In this document: positions 41,835 through 50,382 of the stretch, piece after piece
How positions within the stretch are numbered: the stretch's first letter is position 1
How the letters are laid out: every line of letters begins with the position of its first letter
DNA from: Magnetococcus marinus MC-1
GTDB taxonomy: Bacteria; Pseudomonadota; Magnetococcia; Magnetococcales; Magnetococcaceae
Assembly (NCBI RefSeq): GCF_000014865.1
Contig: NC_008576.1
Coordinates: forward strand, 1,145,501-1,209,500
Length of the DNA stretch: 64,000 nt
Direction: 5' to 3'
Position numbers and translations under genes: made by a program
Notes under the pieces: generated by a model
Told to the model about the DNA's origin: nothing
Database searches by the model: none
What the model saw: the letters and a program-made list of their open reading frames with translations, nothing else

Positions 41835-44585
41835 ATGATTGCCAGCACAGCAGAGAACCAAATGCAGCGAGAGGCCTTACCCCTTTGTGTGGGCGAAGCG
41901 GCGCTGTTTGCGCAGATGGATGCCGGAGCGGTGGTGGTCACGGTCAATCGTCGTTTGGCGCGCTGGCTGCGGCACCGCCATGGTGAGGCCAAGATGGCAC
42001 AGGGTTTGATAGCTTGGGCCACCCCAGATCTGCTGGCTTGGGGGAGCTGGTTAGAGCGCTGCTGGCGGCAGGCGGTGGCGACCGCAGCGGTGCAGGGCAA
42101 AGCCCGGGAGTTGCCGCGCTTGATGAATGGCGAGCAGGAGCGCCTTATCTGGTCGGCGGTGGTGCGTCAGTCGGAGGTTGGACAAAGCTTGCTTTCGCCG
42201 CACGGGGCCGCCGAAGGGGCGCGGCAAGCTTGGGTGCTACTGGCACAGTGGGGGGTTACGCAAGAGCTGTTGCGCCAGCAACCGGAGCCGGAAACCCAAG
42301 TGCTGTTGCAGTGGATAGAAGCCTACCAACAGCGCTTACAGCGGGAGGGGTTGTTGGATGCCCAGCAATTAAGCAGTCAGTTGCTTAGTCGTGCGGCTTG
42401 TTGGCAGCCGCCCAGGCAGTTGATCGTGGCGGGTTTTGATGATGTTTCCCCCCAGATGCAGCATTTTTTACAGGTTTTAGCCGGTGAGCATGGGGTCATG
42501 GTCAACCAATGGCTGCCGGAGCCGCTACAACCCCACAGCATGCAGCGTTGGGGCTTTGCCGATCAGGAGCAGGAGCTGTTGGCCATGGCCCGTTGGGTGC
42601 GTCAGCAGTTGGAGGCAGGGGTGCGCAATATTGGGGTGGTGGCACCCAACCTGCCGGAGATCAAGAGCGGTTTGGCGCGTACTTTGGCGGCGGTGTTAAC
42701 CCCTGGTTTTGATCGTCCCCACAGCCCCCCGCAGCCCTTGCCGGTGAACATTTCGAGTGGGTCAGCGTTGGCCCACACGCCGGTGGTGGCCGATGCGCTG
42801 CTGCTGTTGCACTTTTTGCAAGAGCCTTTATTGCCCGCTGCTTGGGCAGCGCTGTTGCGCTCTCCCTATTTTAGCGGGGGTGAAAAGGGGCGCGATAGCC
42901 GGGGGGCCTTGGAGGCCAAATTGCGCGCTCTTGGCTGCTTTAGCCTGAATGTGACACAGATGTGTAGGTTGTTGGAGACACATAAGCGCAGCGAAAACAG
43001 TTGGTATGAACGCATCAACCGCTTGGCCCAGCTGGAGTTGGATAAAGCGTTGCCCTTAGGGCGGTGGGCGGCCCGGGTGAGTCGTTGGTTGGAGCTGATG
43101 GGTTGGCCCGGTACGGACCGTGCCCTAGACAGTCGAGAGTATCAGGCGGTAAGTGCATGGCGGGATCTGCTCACCCAGTGGGCGGCGTTGGAACATACCG
43201 CGCCCGCTTTACCGTGGGAGAGCGCATTAGGGCTGTTACAGGGCATGGCGTTACGGCGGGATTTCCAACCCGATGGCGGCGAAGCACCGGTGCGGGTGAT
43301 GGGGGTTTTGGAGTCGGCGGGGGAGCGCTTTGACGCCTTGTGGTTGCTGGATATGCGGGACGAACAGTGGCCCCCCGCACCCATGCCCAACCCCTTTCTG
43401 CCGTTGGCCTTGCAGCGTCAATGGGGCATGCCCCGCGCCTCGGCAGAGCGGGAGCTCACATTTGCTCGCCAGATTACCCAGCGGCTGCGGCAGGCGGCGA
43501 AAACCGTGGTGGTTAGTTGGTGCCGCAGTGATGGAGATCGGGATTTTCTAATCTCCCCGCTGTGGTCCGATCTCCCTCTGGCCCCAGTGACGGCCTCTCC
43601 CCCGGACTATCCGTTGGATGCCCAGCTTATTGCGGCGGCGGGGCGCTGGCAGGCATACGATGGAGCGGCTTCGATCCCGCTGACGTGCCCCCCTCAGTCG
43701 GTACTGCCCGGTGGTGCGGCGCTGGTTAAAAACCAAGCCAGTTGCCCTTTTAAAGCCTTTGCCCTGCACCGGTTGCAGGCCAAAGGGTTGGAGGTAACGG
43801 TGCCGGGTGCGGATGATCGGCGGCGAGGCACCTTGGCCCATGTCATGTTGGAAAAATTCTGGAAAACCGTACAGAGTGAGGCAAACTTGCGTCAGGCTCG
43901 CATTGCGCAGCGCCAGCAGTGGGTGGCGCAGGCGGTGGCGGCGGCGCTGCAAAAATGGACGGTTCAAGGGGATTTTGCAGGGCTGGAGCAGCAGCGTTTG
44001 CAGCAGCTCATGGCGCGTTGGATCGACGTGGAGCTGGCCCGTGCGCCGGGTTTTGTGGTGGAGGTTGCCGAAGATCCCCAAAAGCTTGCCATCGCTGGGG
44101 CCACGCTAGAGCTACGGCTGGACCGGCTGGACCGGTTGGCCGATGGGCGACATCTGTTAATCGACTATAAATCGGGTCAGCCCACCACAAAAGATTGGCA
44201 GGGGCCACGCATGAGCGATCCCCAATTACCCCTTTACACCCTGCTTAGCCATGCACAGGGGGCGCTGCATGTGGCGGGTTTGGCGTTTGCCTCGCTCAAA
44301 GCCAACAAGGGCGACAAACCCTGGATCGGTATGGGGGAGGAGGCCGAATTGCTACCCGGCTTAAAGGCGTGGAAACCCGTAGGCGAAGAGAGTCAAGCCC
44401 AAAGCTGGCCAGCGCAGTTAAGCGAGTGGCGGCAGTGGTTGACCGAGCTGGTGGAGGCATTTATGGCAGGCTCAGCGGCGGTGGACCCCCATGAGGGTGA
44501 CAAGGGGTGTGGCTATTGTGATTTGAGCCCGCTGTGTCGTAAAGAGCAGTTACGGCAAGGGGAGGTGCAAGATGTCGCTGGTTGA
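41835..44585 (+). CDS. AddB-like DNA repair nuclease subunit
   Basis: A 916-residue protein of the PD-(D/E)XK double-strand-break repair family paired with a UvrD-type helicase. The N-terminal two thirds is a degenerate helicase-like domain with no Walker A. The nuclease core is LELRLDRLDRLADGRHLLID followed by YKSGQP, with the catalytic Asp and Lys. Cysteines in NQASCPFKAFAL and in KGCGYCDLSPLCRK could form the iron-sulfur staple seen in AddB. It is coupled to the next gene by a 14-base overlap. Together they would resect DNA ends for recombination. Sequence is distant from canonical AddB, so the symbol is withheld. ATG 41835 has a plain ribosome context. Confidence 0.85.
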   Translation: MIASTAENQMQREALPLCVGEAALFAQMDAGAVVVTVNRRLARWLRHRHGEAKMAQGLIAWATPDLLAWGSWLERCWRQAVATAAVQGKARELPRLMNGEQERLIWSAVVRQSEVGQSLLSPHGAAEGARQAWVLLAQWGVTQELLRQQPEPETQVLLQWIEAYQQRLQREGLLDAQQLSSQLLSRAACWQPPRQLIVAGFDDVSPQMQHFLQVLAGEHGVMVNQWLPEPLQPHSMQRWGFADQEQELLAMARWVRQQLEAGVRNIGVVAPNLPEIKSGLARTLAAVLTPGFDRPHSPPQPLPVNISSGSALAHTPVVADALLLLHFLQEPLLPAAWAALLRSPYFSGGEKGRDSRGALEAKLRALGCFSLNVTQMCRLLETHKRSENSWYERINRLAQLELDKALPLGRWAARVSRWLELMGWPGTDRALDSREYQAVSAWRDLLTQWAALEHTAPALPWESALGLLQGMALRRDFQPDGGEAPVRVMGVLESAGERFDALWLLDMRDEQWPPAPMPNPFLPLALQRQWGMPRASAERELTFARQITQRLRQAAKTVVVSWCRSDGDRDFLISPLWSDLPLAPVTASPPDYPLDAQLIAAAGRWQAYDGAASIPLTCPPQSVLPGGAALVKNQASCPFKAFALHRLQAKGLEVTVPGADDRRRGTLAHVMLEKFWKTVQSEANLRQARIAQRQQWVAQAVAAALQKWTVQGDFAGLEQQRLQQLMARWIDVELARAPGFVVEVAEDPQKLAIAGATLELRLDRLDRLADGRHLLIDYKSGQPTTKDWQGPRMSDPQLPLYTLLSHAQGALHVAGLAFASLKANKGDKPWIGMGEEAELLPGLKAWKPVGEESQAQSWPAQLSEWRQWLTELVEAFMAGSAAVDPHEGDKGCGYCDLSPLCRKEQLRQGEVQDVAG

Positions 44586-47500
44586 TGCCCAAGCCCGCGC
44601 GCGGGCGTTGGATCCAGAAGGCTCCTTTATTGTCCAAGCCCCGGCGGGTTCCGGCAAAACCGGACTGCTGACCCAGCGTTTTTTGCGGCTGCTGGCGGTA
44701 GTGGATAAACCGGAGCAAATTTTAGCCATTACCTTTACCCGCAAAGCGGCTGCGGAGATGCGGGGCCGCATTGTGGAGGCGCTGGCCGAGGCGGCCCGTG
44801 GTGTGGTGCCCGTTGAACCCTTTGAGCGGCAACGCTATGAGCTGGCGCGTGGGGCGCTGGCGCAGGATCATGCCCATGGCTGGCAGCTGCTGCACAATCC
44901 CCAGCGTCTGGCGGTGATGACCATTGATGCGCTTTCAAGTCGTTTAACCCGGCAAATGCCGGTGCTCTCTGGCTTTGGCGGCAGTTTTGAACGGGCCGAT
45001 GAGCCTGAGCCGCTCTACCAACAAGCGGCCCGCAGCTGTTTAGAAACGTCGATGCAGGAGCCCGCCGACTCGCCCCGCCATCAAGCCGTCTGGCGACTGT
45101 TGCAGCACCGGGATTATGACTTTCAGCGGCTGGAGCAGCTGCTGGTGGAGATGCTGGCGCGGCGGGATCAATGGATCTATCATCTGCAAAACCAGGATGG
45201 TTTGCAGCGTGAGGTGTTGGAGCAGGCGTTGTGGCATCTGGTGGAGGGGCAGTTGCAAGGGCTCGCCCAGCGCTTTGATGCGCATAAGCGTCTGCAATTG
45301 GTGCAACTGGCCCGCTACGCCGCCGCTAATCTGCCCGACGAGGGGAACGCTTCTTTAAGGTCGTGGCTGGATGCGCAGGATTTTCCCGGTACCGCCCCCC
45401 ATGATCTGCCCTTATGGCGGGGTTTGGCTGAGTTGCTGGTGACGGCTGATGGCGCTTGGCGCAAAAGGGTGGATAAAAATTTGGGCTTTCCTCCCGCCAG
45501 CGCCTTTAATAATAAAGAGGAGCAGCAGCAGGCCCAGCAGCAGAAAACGGCACATGCCACGTTGCTGGAGGATCTAAAACGCTTTCAACTCACCCTTAAT
45601 GAGGCCCTGCAAGGGGTTAAAAGCATGCCCACGCCCGGTTATGGCGAAGCAGAGTGGGCGGTGTTGGAGGCGTTGGGGCTGGTGCTCAAGTTGGCGGTGG
45701 CTCACCTGCGCTGGGTCTTTAATAAGGTGAGCAAGGTGGACTTTGCCGAGGTGTCGTTGCAGGCGGTAACCGCTTTGGGCACGCCAGATAACCCCACCGA
45801 TCTAACCCTGGTGTGGGATTATAAACTGCGCCATCTGTTGGTGGATGAGTTTCAAGATACCTCGCAGTTGCAGATCAAACTGCTGGAGGGGTTGACCGCA
45901 GGCTGGAGTGCAGAAGATGGGCGCACACTGTTTTTGGTGGGGGACCCCATGCAGTCCATCTACCGTTTTCGCAAGGCCGAGGTGGCCCTGTTTGCACAGG
46001 TGCGTGAGCAGGGTTTGGGCAGCATAAGCGTCGAACCGTTGCAGTTAGAGGTAAACTTTCGCTCCAATGCGGGGGTGGTAGGGTGGGTTAACGAAGCCTT
46101 TGAGCAGCTCTTTCCTGAACAGGAAGATAGAGACCTGGGGGCGGTGCCCTACCATCATTCGGTGCCCTTTCATGGGGCCAGTCATGGGGTGGCGGTGCAG
46201 TGGCATCCGGTGCAAGGGGGGCTTGACGGGGCCCTGCGCGAAGCCCAACAGATGGTGCGGATCATTGAACAGACCCGGCAGCAGAACCCACAAGGTTCAT
46301 TGGCGGTGCTGGTGCGGGCGCGGCCCCACTTGGCGGCGCTGGTGCCGCTGTTGAAAGCGGCGGGTATTCCCTTTCAAGCGGTGGAGATTGATGCGCTGGA
46401 GCGTCGGCCCGTGGTGCAGGATTTATGGAGCCTGAGCCGAGCCTTGCATCAGCCTGCTGACCGTATCGCGTGGCTGGCGCTGCTGCGGGCGCCATGGTGT
46501 GGATTAAGCCCCGCTCAGCTCGTGCCGCTGGCGGAGGGGCAGGGTAGCGGCACGCCCCTGTGGCAGGCGCTACAGGATAAGAGACGAGTGGAACAGTTGG
46601 AACCCATGGCCCAGGGGCGTCTAAACCGCTTGGTCGAGGTGCTGCAAGGGGCGTTGGCCCAGCGGGGACGGGTAGGGTTGCGGCAGTGGATTGAGGGGTG
46701 TTGGCATGCGCTGGGTGGTCCCGCCACCGCCGGGGGGGCCGAGGGTATGCAGGATGCCAGCCGCTATTTTGCCCTGCTGGAGCAGTTGGAAAGCCGGGGT
46801 GAGGTGGTGGATTGGCCCGCCTTGGGGGGGCGTTTGCAACGTCTCTATGGGGCGGGTGCCGAGGCGGGTCCTGGGGTGGTGCAGTTGATGACCATTCATA
46901 AATCCAAGGGGCTTGAGTTTGATACGGTGATTTTACCGGGTCTCAATCGACCGGGTAAGGTGTCCGAACGGCCCTTGTTAGAGATGTGGGAGCGCAGCCA
47001 CATTCATGAATGGGGCGGGGTGGAGCGGCAATTGCTGGTGGCACCGATCCCTTCGGCGGCGGATGAAGAGGCCCCCCTGTTTGCCTTTTTACGCCGTGTG
47101 CAAGGTGAGCAAGAGCGGCATGAGATGCGCCGCCTGCTCTATGTGGCGACCACCCGCGCCAAGCAGCATCTACACCTGTTGGCACTCTTGTCGGAGCAGG
47201 ATAAAGATCCCAAAGCCAATCTGCCCCTGGGTATGCTCTGGCCCACTCTGTCGACCATGGATCCCGCCGAGCCCGGCGCCCCACCGCCACCGCCCCAGGC
47301 GGCGCAGGCGCCGCGTCCCCTCTGGCCCCAGACCTTGCAGCGCTTGGCGGATGGTTGGCAGCCCCCACCACCGCCCCCAGCGGTTGCGGTGTTGCGGGAT
47401 GAGGGCATGGCAGAACCCGAGGGGGAGCCGCCCCGCTATGACTGGGCCGGGGAGCCGGCCCGTATGGCCGGTATTGTGACCCACGAGTGGTTGCAGATTA

Positions 47501-48039
47501 TGGCGCAACAGGGGGTAGCAAGCTGGCGACCCGCCCGGGTCGAGGCGCTGCAAGGGGCCATTGCGTCGCGTCTGGTGGCACTGGGGCTGGCTAAAAACCG
47601 TATTGAGGAGACCGCGCAACGGGTGGTGCAGGCTCTTAAACAGGCACTCACGACGCTCTTGGGCCGTTGGATTTTGCATGACGGCCATCAAGAGGCCGCC
47701 TGCGAACGGGAGCTAACCGGGGTGCTGGGGGGGCGCTTAACCCGCATTGTTATCGACCGTACCTTTGTGGATGAAGAGGGGGTGCGCTGGATTATTGATT
47801 ATAAAACTTCGGCCCACAGCGGGCAGGATGTGGATGGCTTTTTGGATAATGAGGTGGTGCGCTACCGCCAACAGTTGGAAAATTATGCGCGGATTCTTGG
47901 GGCGTTGGAACAGCGGCCTATCCACTTGGGGCTCTATTTCCCACTGTTAGAGGGGTGGCGTTGGTGGCCAGCGGGCCAGCACCAGGTGTCTAGCCGACTG
48001 CCCATGCGGCCTGGTGAGCAGGGAAGGCTGTTTGAGTAA
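44572..48039 (+). CDS. AddA-like UvrD/Rep helicase-exonuclease
   Basis: An 1155-residue superfamily 1 helicase. Walker A is VQAPAGSGKTGLLTQRFLRLL (residues about 22-42, split in use), motif Ia ITFTRKAAAEMRGR, Walker B LLVDEFQDTSQLQ, motif III LVGDPMQSIYRFRKAE, motif V IHKSKGLEFDTVILPG and motif VI LLYVATTRAKQHL. A C-terminal RecB-type nuclease is present: IVIDRTFVDEEGVRWIIDYK with TSAHSG after. It works with the overlapping AddB-like protein on DNA double-strand breaks. No recC/recB/recD gene is present. The protein contains a Pro-rich linker (about 900-920) before the nuclease. ATG 44572 lies inside the preceding gene's end, indicating coupled translation. Confidence 0.9.
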   Translation: MSLVDAQARARALDPEGSFIVQAPAGSGKTGLLTQRFLRLLAVVDKPEQILAITFTRKAAAEMRGRIVEALAEAARGVVPVEPFERQRYELARGALAQDHAHGWQLLHNPQRLAVMTIDALSSRLTRQMPVLSGFGGSFERADEPEPLYQQAARSCLETSMQEPADSPRHQAVWRLLQHRDYDFQRLEQLLVEMLARRDQWIYHLQNQDGLQREVLEQALWHLVEGQLQGLAQRFDAHKRLQLVQLARYAAANLPDEGNASLRSWLDAQDFPGTAPHDLPLWRGLAELLVTADGAWRKRVDKNLGFPPASAFNNKEEQQQAQQQKTAHATLLEDLKRFQLTLNEALQGVKSMPTPGYGEAEWAVLEALGLVLKLAVAHLRWVFNKVSKVDFAEVSLQAVTALGTPDNPTDLTLVWDYKLRHLLVDEFQDTSQLQIKLLEGLTAGWSAEDGRTLFLVGDPMQSIYRFRKAEVALFAQVREQGLGSISVEPLQLEVNFRSNAGVVGWVNEAFEQLFPEQEDRDLGAVPYHHSVPFHGASHGVAVQWHPVQGGLDGALREAQQMVRIIEQTRQQNPQGSLAVLVRARPHLAALVPLLKAAGIPFQAVEIDALERRPVVQDLWSLSRALHQPADRIAWLALLRAPWCGLSPAQLVPLAEGQGSGTPLWQALQDKRRVEQLEPMAQGRLNRLVEVLQGALAQRGRVGLRQWIEGCWHALGGPATAGGAEGMQDASRYFALLEQLESRGEVVDWPALGGRLQRLYGAGAEAGPGVVQLMTIHKSKGLEFDTVILPGLNRPGKVSERPLLEMWERSHIHEWGGVERQLLVAPIPSAADEEAPLFAFLRRVQGEQERHEMRRLLYVATTRAKQHLHLLALLSEQDKDPKANLPLGMLWPTLSTMDPAEPGAPPPPPQAAQAPRPLWPQTLQRLADGWQPPPPPPAVAVLRDEGMAEPEGEPPRYDWAGEPARMAGIVTHEWLQIMAQQGVASWRPARVEALQGAIASRLVALGLAKNRIEETAQRVVQALKQALTTLLGRWILHDGHQEAACERELTGVLGGRLTRIVIDRTFVDEEGVRWIIDYKTSAHSGQDVDGFLDNEVVRYRQQLENYARILGALEQRPIHLGLYFPLLEGWRWWPAGQHQVSSRLPMRPGEQGRLFE

Positions 48040-48156
48040 ATCGGTATAATAGGGTTACTTGTGCCGTGTGGGCGCTGTAGACGAACCCCGGTGAATCAAG
48101 CATACTTCAAGAGGAAGCAGCAATGGTGATGGTAGAGCTCAGGGAGGCGGTTTCAT

Positions 48157-48846
48157 ATGGCAGATAGTTTTGTCACTTCAGAGGCGTGGCGGGTGCTGCG
48201 TATTCAGGCTGAGTTGGTAGAAGGCATTGAAACCCTTCGTCAACTGGGTAATAAACCGGCTGTTACGGTTTTTGGTAGTGCCCGCACCAAGCCGGATAAC
48301 CCCTTTTATCAAGCAGCCGAAAAGCTCTCGGGCATGCTCTCCTCTAAGGGGATCTGCATTATTACCGGAGGGGGGCCGGGTATTATGGAGGCCGCCAATC
48401 GGGGCTGTTATGGCCGGGGTGGCCTTTCGGTGGGGTTAAACATCTCCTTGCCCTTTGAACAGTCCCCCAATGTACACCAAGATATTAGTCTGGAATTTCG
48501 CTACTTTTTTTTGCGCAAACTTATGTTTGCCAAGTATGCCGATGCCATTATCGTGTTCCCCGGTGGCTTTGGTACCCTGGATGAGTGCTTTGAGGCGCTA
48601 ACCCTGGAGCAAACCGGCAAATTGGGCCGTTTCCCCATCGTGCTCTATGGGTCGGACTACTGGTCTGGATTGTTGGATTGGATGCGGGATAAAATGCTGG
48701 AACAGCAGGGTAATATTAGTGCAGAAGATATGAACCTGGTCAAGATTGTGGATAGCCCGGAAGAGGCGCTGCAAGTGGTCACGGACTATCTGCTCTCTTC
48801 ATCGTTGGAGAAACGCCAGTCCAAACGCAGTATGATCACGGTCTAG
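48157..48846 (+). CDS. LOG family protein (TIGR00730-type Rossmann fold)
   Basis: A 229-residue protein with the family signature GGGPGIMEAANRG and PGGFGTLDECFE, whose Glu and Arg are the catalytic residues of cytokinin-type nucleotide 5'-monophosphate phosphoribohydrolases. The bacterial LOG proteins probably cleave the base from nucleoside monophosphates; they are frequently mislabelled lysine decarboxylases. A helical N-terminus precedes the Rossmann core. The ribosome site aggg-aggcgg precedes the ATG at 48157. A TATAAT at 48045-48050 could be the -10 of its promoter, but no clean -35 is present. It converges on the nucleotidyltransferase gene 13 bases away. Confidence 0.88.
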   Translation: MADSFVTSEAWRVLRIQAELVEGIETLRQLGNKPAVTVFGSARTKPDNPFYQAAEKLSGMLSSKGICIITGGGPGIMEAANRGCYGRGGLSVGLNISLPFEQSPNVHQDISLEFRYFFLRKLMFAKYADAIIVFPGGFGTLDECFEALTLEQTGKLGRFPIVLYGSDYWSGLLDWMRDKMLEQQGNISAEDMNLVKIVDSPEEALQVVTDYLLSSSLEKRQSKRSMITV

Positions 48847-48859
48847 GGGGTGGAGCCGC

Positions 48860-50281
48860 TTAGCAGCTAGAACGGCTGCCCGGGGCAATGTCATCCAGGC
48901 TGGGGTGGTTAACCACCCAGTTTTGCACCTCTTCACTGAGGCGTTCAGGGTTGTTGCGCCGGGGGTCTTTCTGTATCCATAAAGCCAAATGGTGTTGGAG
49001 TTGCTGAATCCACGGTCCAGGTTCACCCCGAACCAAATCAATTAAATCACCGCCGGTGAGGTTAAGCTCCTCTGGTGCGGGGGTATTTAACCGCTCGCGT
49101 ATCTGTTTGCAGCGGCGCATCAGGTTTTGAAAGGTTTCCTGGATCTGCTCTTCATTTGGGCTGTTGCTTTGGGTGGCCTCGGCCTTGGCGCGCAACAGGC
49201 GGAACACCCCTTCGACCGGCACATTTTGGTTGATCATGCGGCGCAAAACCCGCTCACTGGGGGGAAAGGGCATCTCCATAAACTGAATCATGGTTAAAAT
49301 GCGTCGTTGCCGCCGCTTGGTAAAGGCCAACCGCTGCAACACCCTAGCGCTACGTCGTACCGAGTGGTCCCGGTGAATACCATAACCATTGACGAGGCCA
49401 TTTTCATCCCAGCGGGCAGAGGCCGGTTTGCCCAATTGGTGTAGCAGGGCGGCCCAGCGCAGATCCAGCAGTGAGATCTCTTCACCGCTCTGGGGTGGGG
49501 TCAGCTTGAGCATGGTGTTTAAGGCATTTTCCCACACGCTCTCTTTGCTGTTCGGCTGCTCTGGAAAGGCCTTGAGCGGGGCGAATTCTGGGAGTAGATC
49601 TTTGCCGAGTGGCGTTTTAAACAGCTCAAAGATATAGTGCTGGCTGTGCTTGTCGCGTAGGGGCAGAGAGAGAATGCGGTCGGTTTCACCCCGTAGCAGC
49701 TCCGGTTGGATCTGGTAGAGGGTGGTATGGGCGGCGGCGTATAGATCCTCGGGGTCAGGTTCGCCCGCAAGCTGAATGATAAAGCGGAAAAAACGCAAGG
49801 CGCGCAAGGGGTCCTCACGCACGGTCTCTTCCCCATTGACCAAGCGAATGCGATTCTCTTCCAGATCTTTCACCCCATTAAAGGGGTCGATCAAAGGGCC
49901 GTCGGGCCAGCAGTAGGCGATGGCGTTGACGGTAATATCCCGATGGCGTAGATCCTCTTCAATGCCTCGTTCGGCCTTAACTCCGCCACAGCAGCAGGAG
50001 AGGTTGATGGTATTGGGGGGCTCTTGCCGTTTGAGGGGGAGGATAAGGGTGTTGGGGCGTTGTCCCTGCACCACCGCTGGATAGCCTGCCTTTTGTAGCA
50101 GCTCGCGGGCTTCATCCAGCGGTTTAAGCACCACCAAATCCAATTCGTGGGCGGTAAAGCGGTGGCGCAAACTGTCACGCAGGCCACCGCCCACCATATA
50201 GATGGGGCCTACGATCCAGTGCAGATCATCCAGTAGATTCTGTACAAAAGGGGAAAAACCGTTGCGCAGTGCCGAAGGCAT
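48860..50281 (-). CDS. Class II tRNA nucleotidyltransferase / poly(A) polymerase-like protein
   Basis: 473 residues from ATG 50281 (a TTG at 50320 would add 13). The N-terminal head has the GGGLRDSL loop and HELDLVVL, where the class usually shows an Asp-x-Asp metal pair; here the first position is Glu. RHRDITVNAIAY, the flexible-loop arginines and DPLRALRFFRF are intact. An HD-like helical segment and a C-terminal RNA-binding region follow. It could add CCA to tRNA or poly(A) to RNA; sequence alone does not separate the two. A terminator hairpin lies just upstream in the leader (50317-50341). It converges on the LOG gene. Confidence 0.85.
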   Translation of the reverse strand: MPSALRNGFSPFVQNLLDDLHWIVGPIYMVGGGLRDSLRHRFTAHELDLVVLKPLDEARELLQKAGYPAVVQGQRPNTLILPLKRQEPPNTINLSCCCGGVKAERGIEEDLRHRDITVNAIAYCWPDGPLIDPFNGVKDLEENRIRLVNGEETVREDPLRALRFFRFIIQLAGEPDPEDLYAAAHTTLYQIQPELLRGETDRILSLPLRDKHSQHYIFELFKTPLGKDLLPEFAPLKAFPEQPNSKESVWENALNTMLKLTPPQSGEEISLLDLRWAALLHQLGKPASARWDENGLVNGYGIHRDHSVRRSARVLQRLAFTKRRQRRILTMIQFMEMPFPPSERVLRRMINQNVPVEGVFRLLRAKAEATQSNSPNEEQIQETFQNLMRRCKQIRERLNTPAPEELNLTGGDLIDLVRGEPGPWIQQLQHHLALWIQKDPRRNNPERLSEEVQNWVVNHPSLDDIAPGSRSSC

Positions 50282-50316
50282 GATACGTATGGCCCGCTTG
50301 TCTATCTCTAAAAGGG

Positions 50317-50341
50317 ACAAAAAGGCAGCCTACGAGCTGCC
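50317..50341 (-). terminator. Terminator-like hairpin in the leader of the nucleotidyltransferase gene
   Basis: Read on the minus strand: GGCAGC-TCGTAG-GCTGCC followed by TTTTT, a compact intrinsic-terminator shape. It is 36 bases upstream of the ATG at 50281, between that gene and any promoter in the 50342-50382 divergent gap, so it can only act on the gene's own leader or on antisense transcripts from mtaB. Confidence 0.7.
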
Positions 50342-50382
50342 CTGTTACCACAACGTTAGGTCAATAGGAACCGTTCGTCAAG

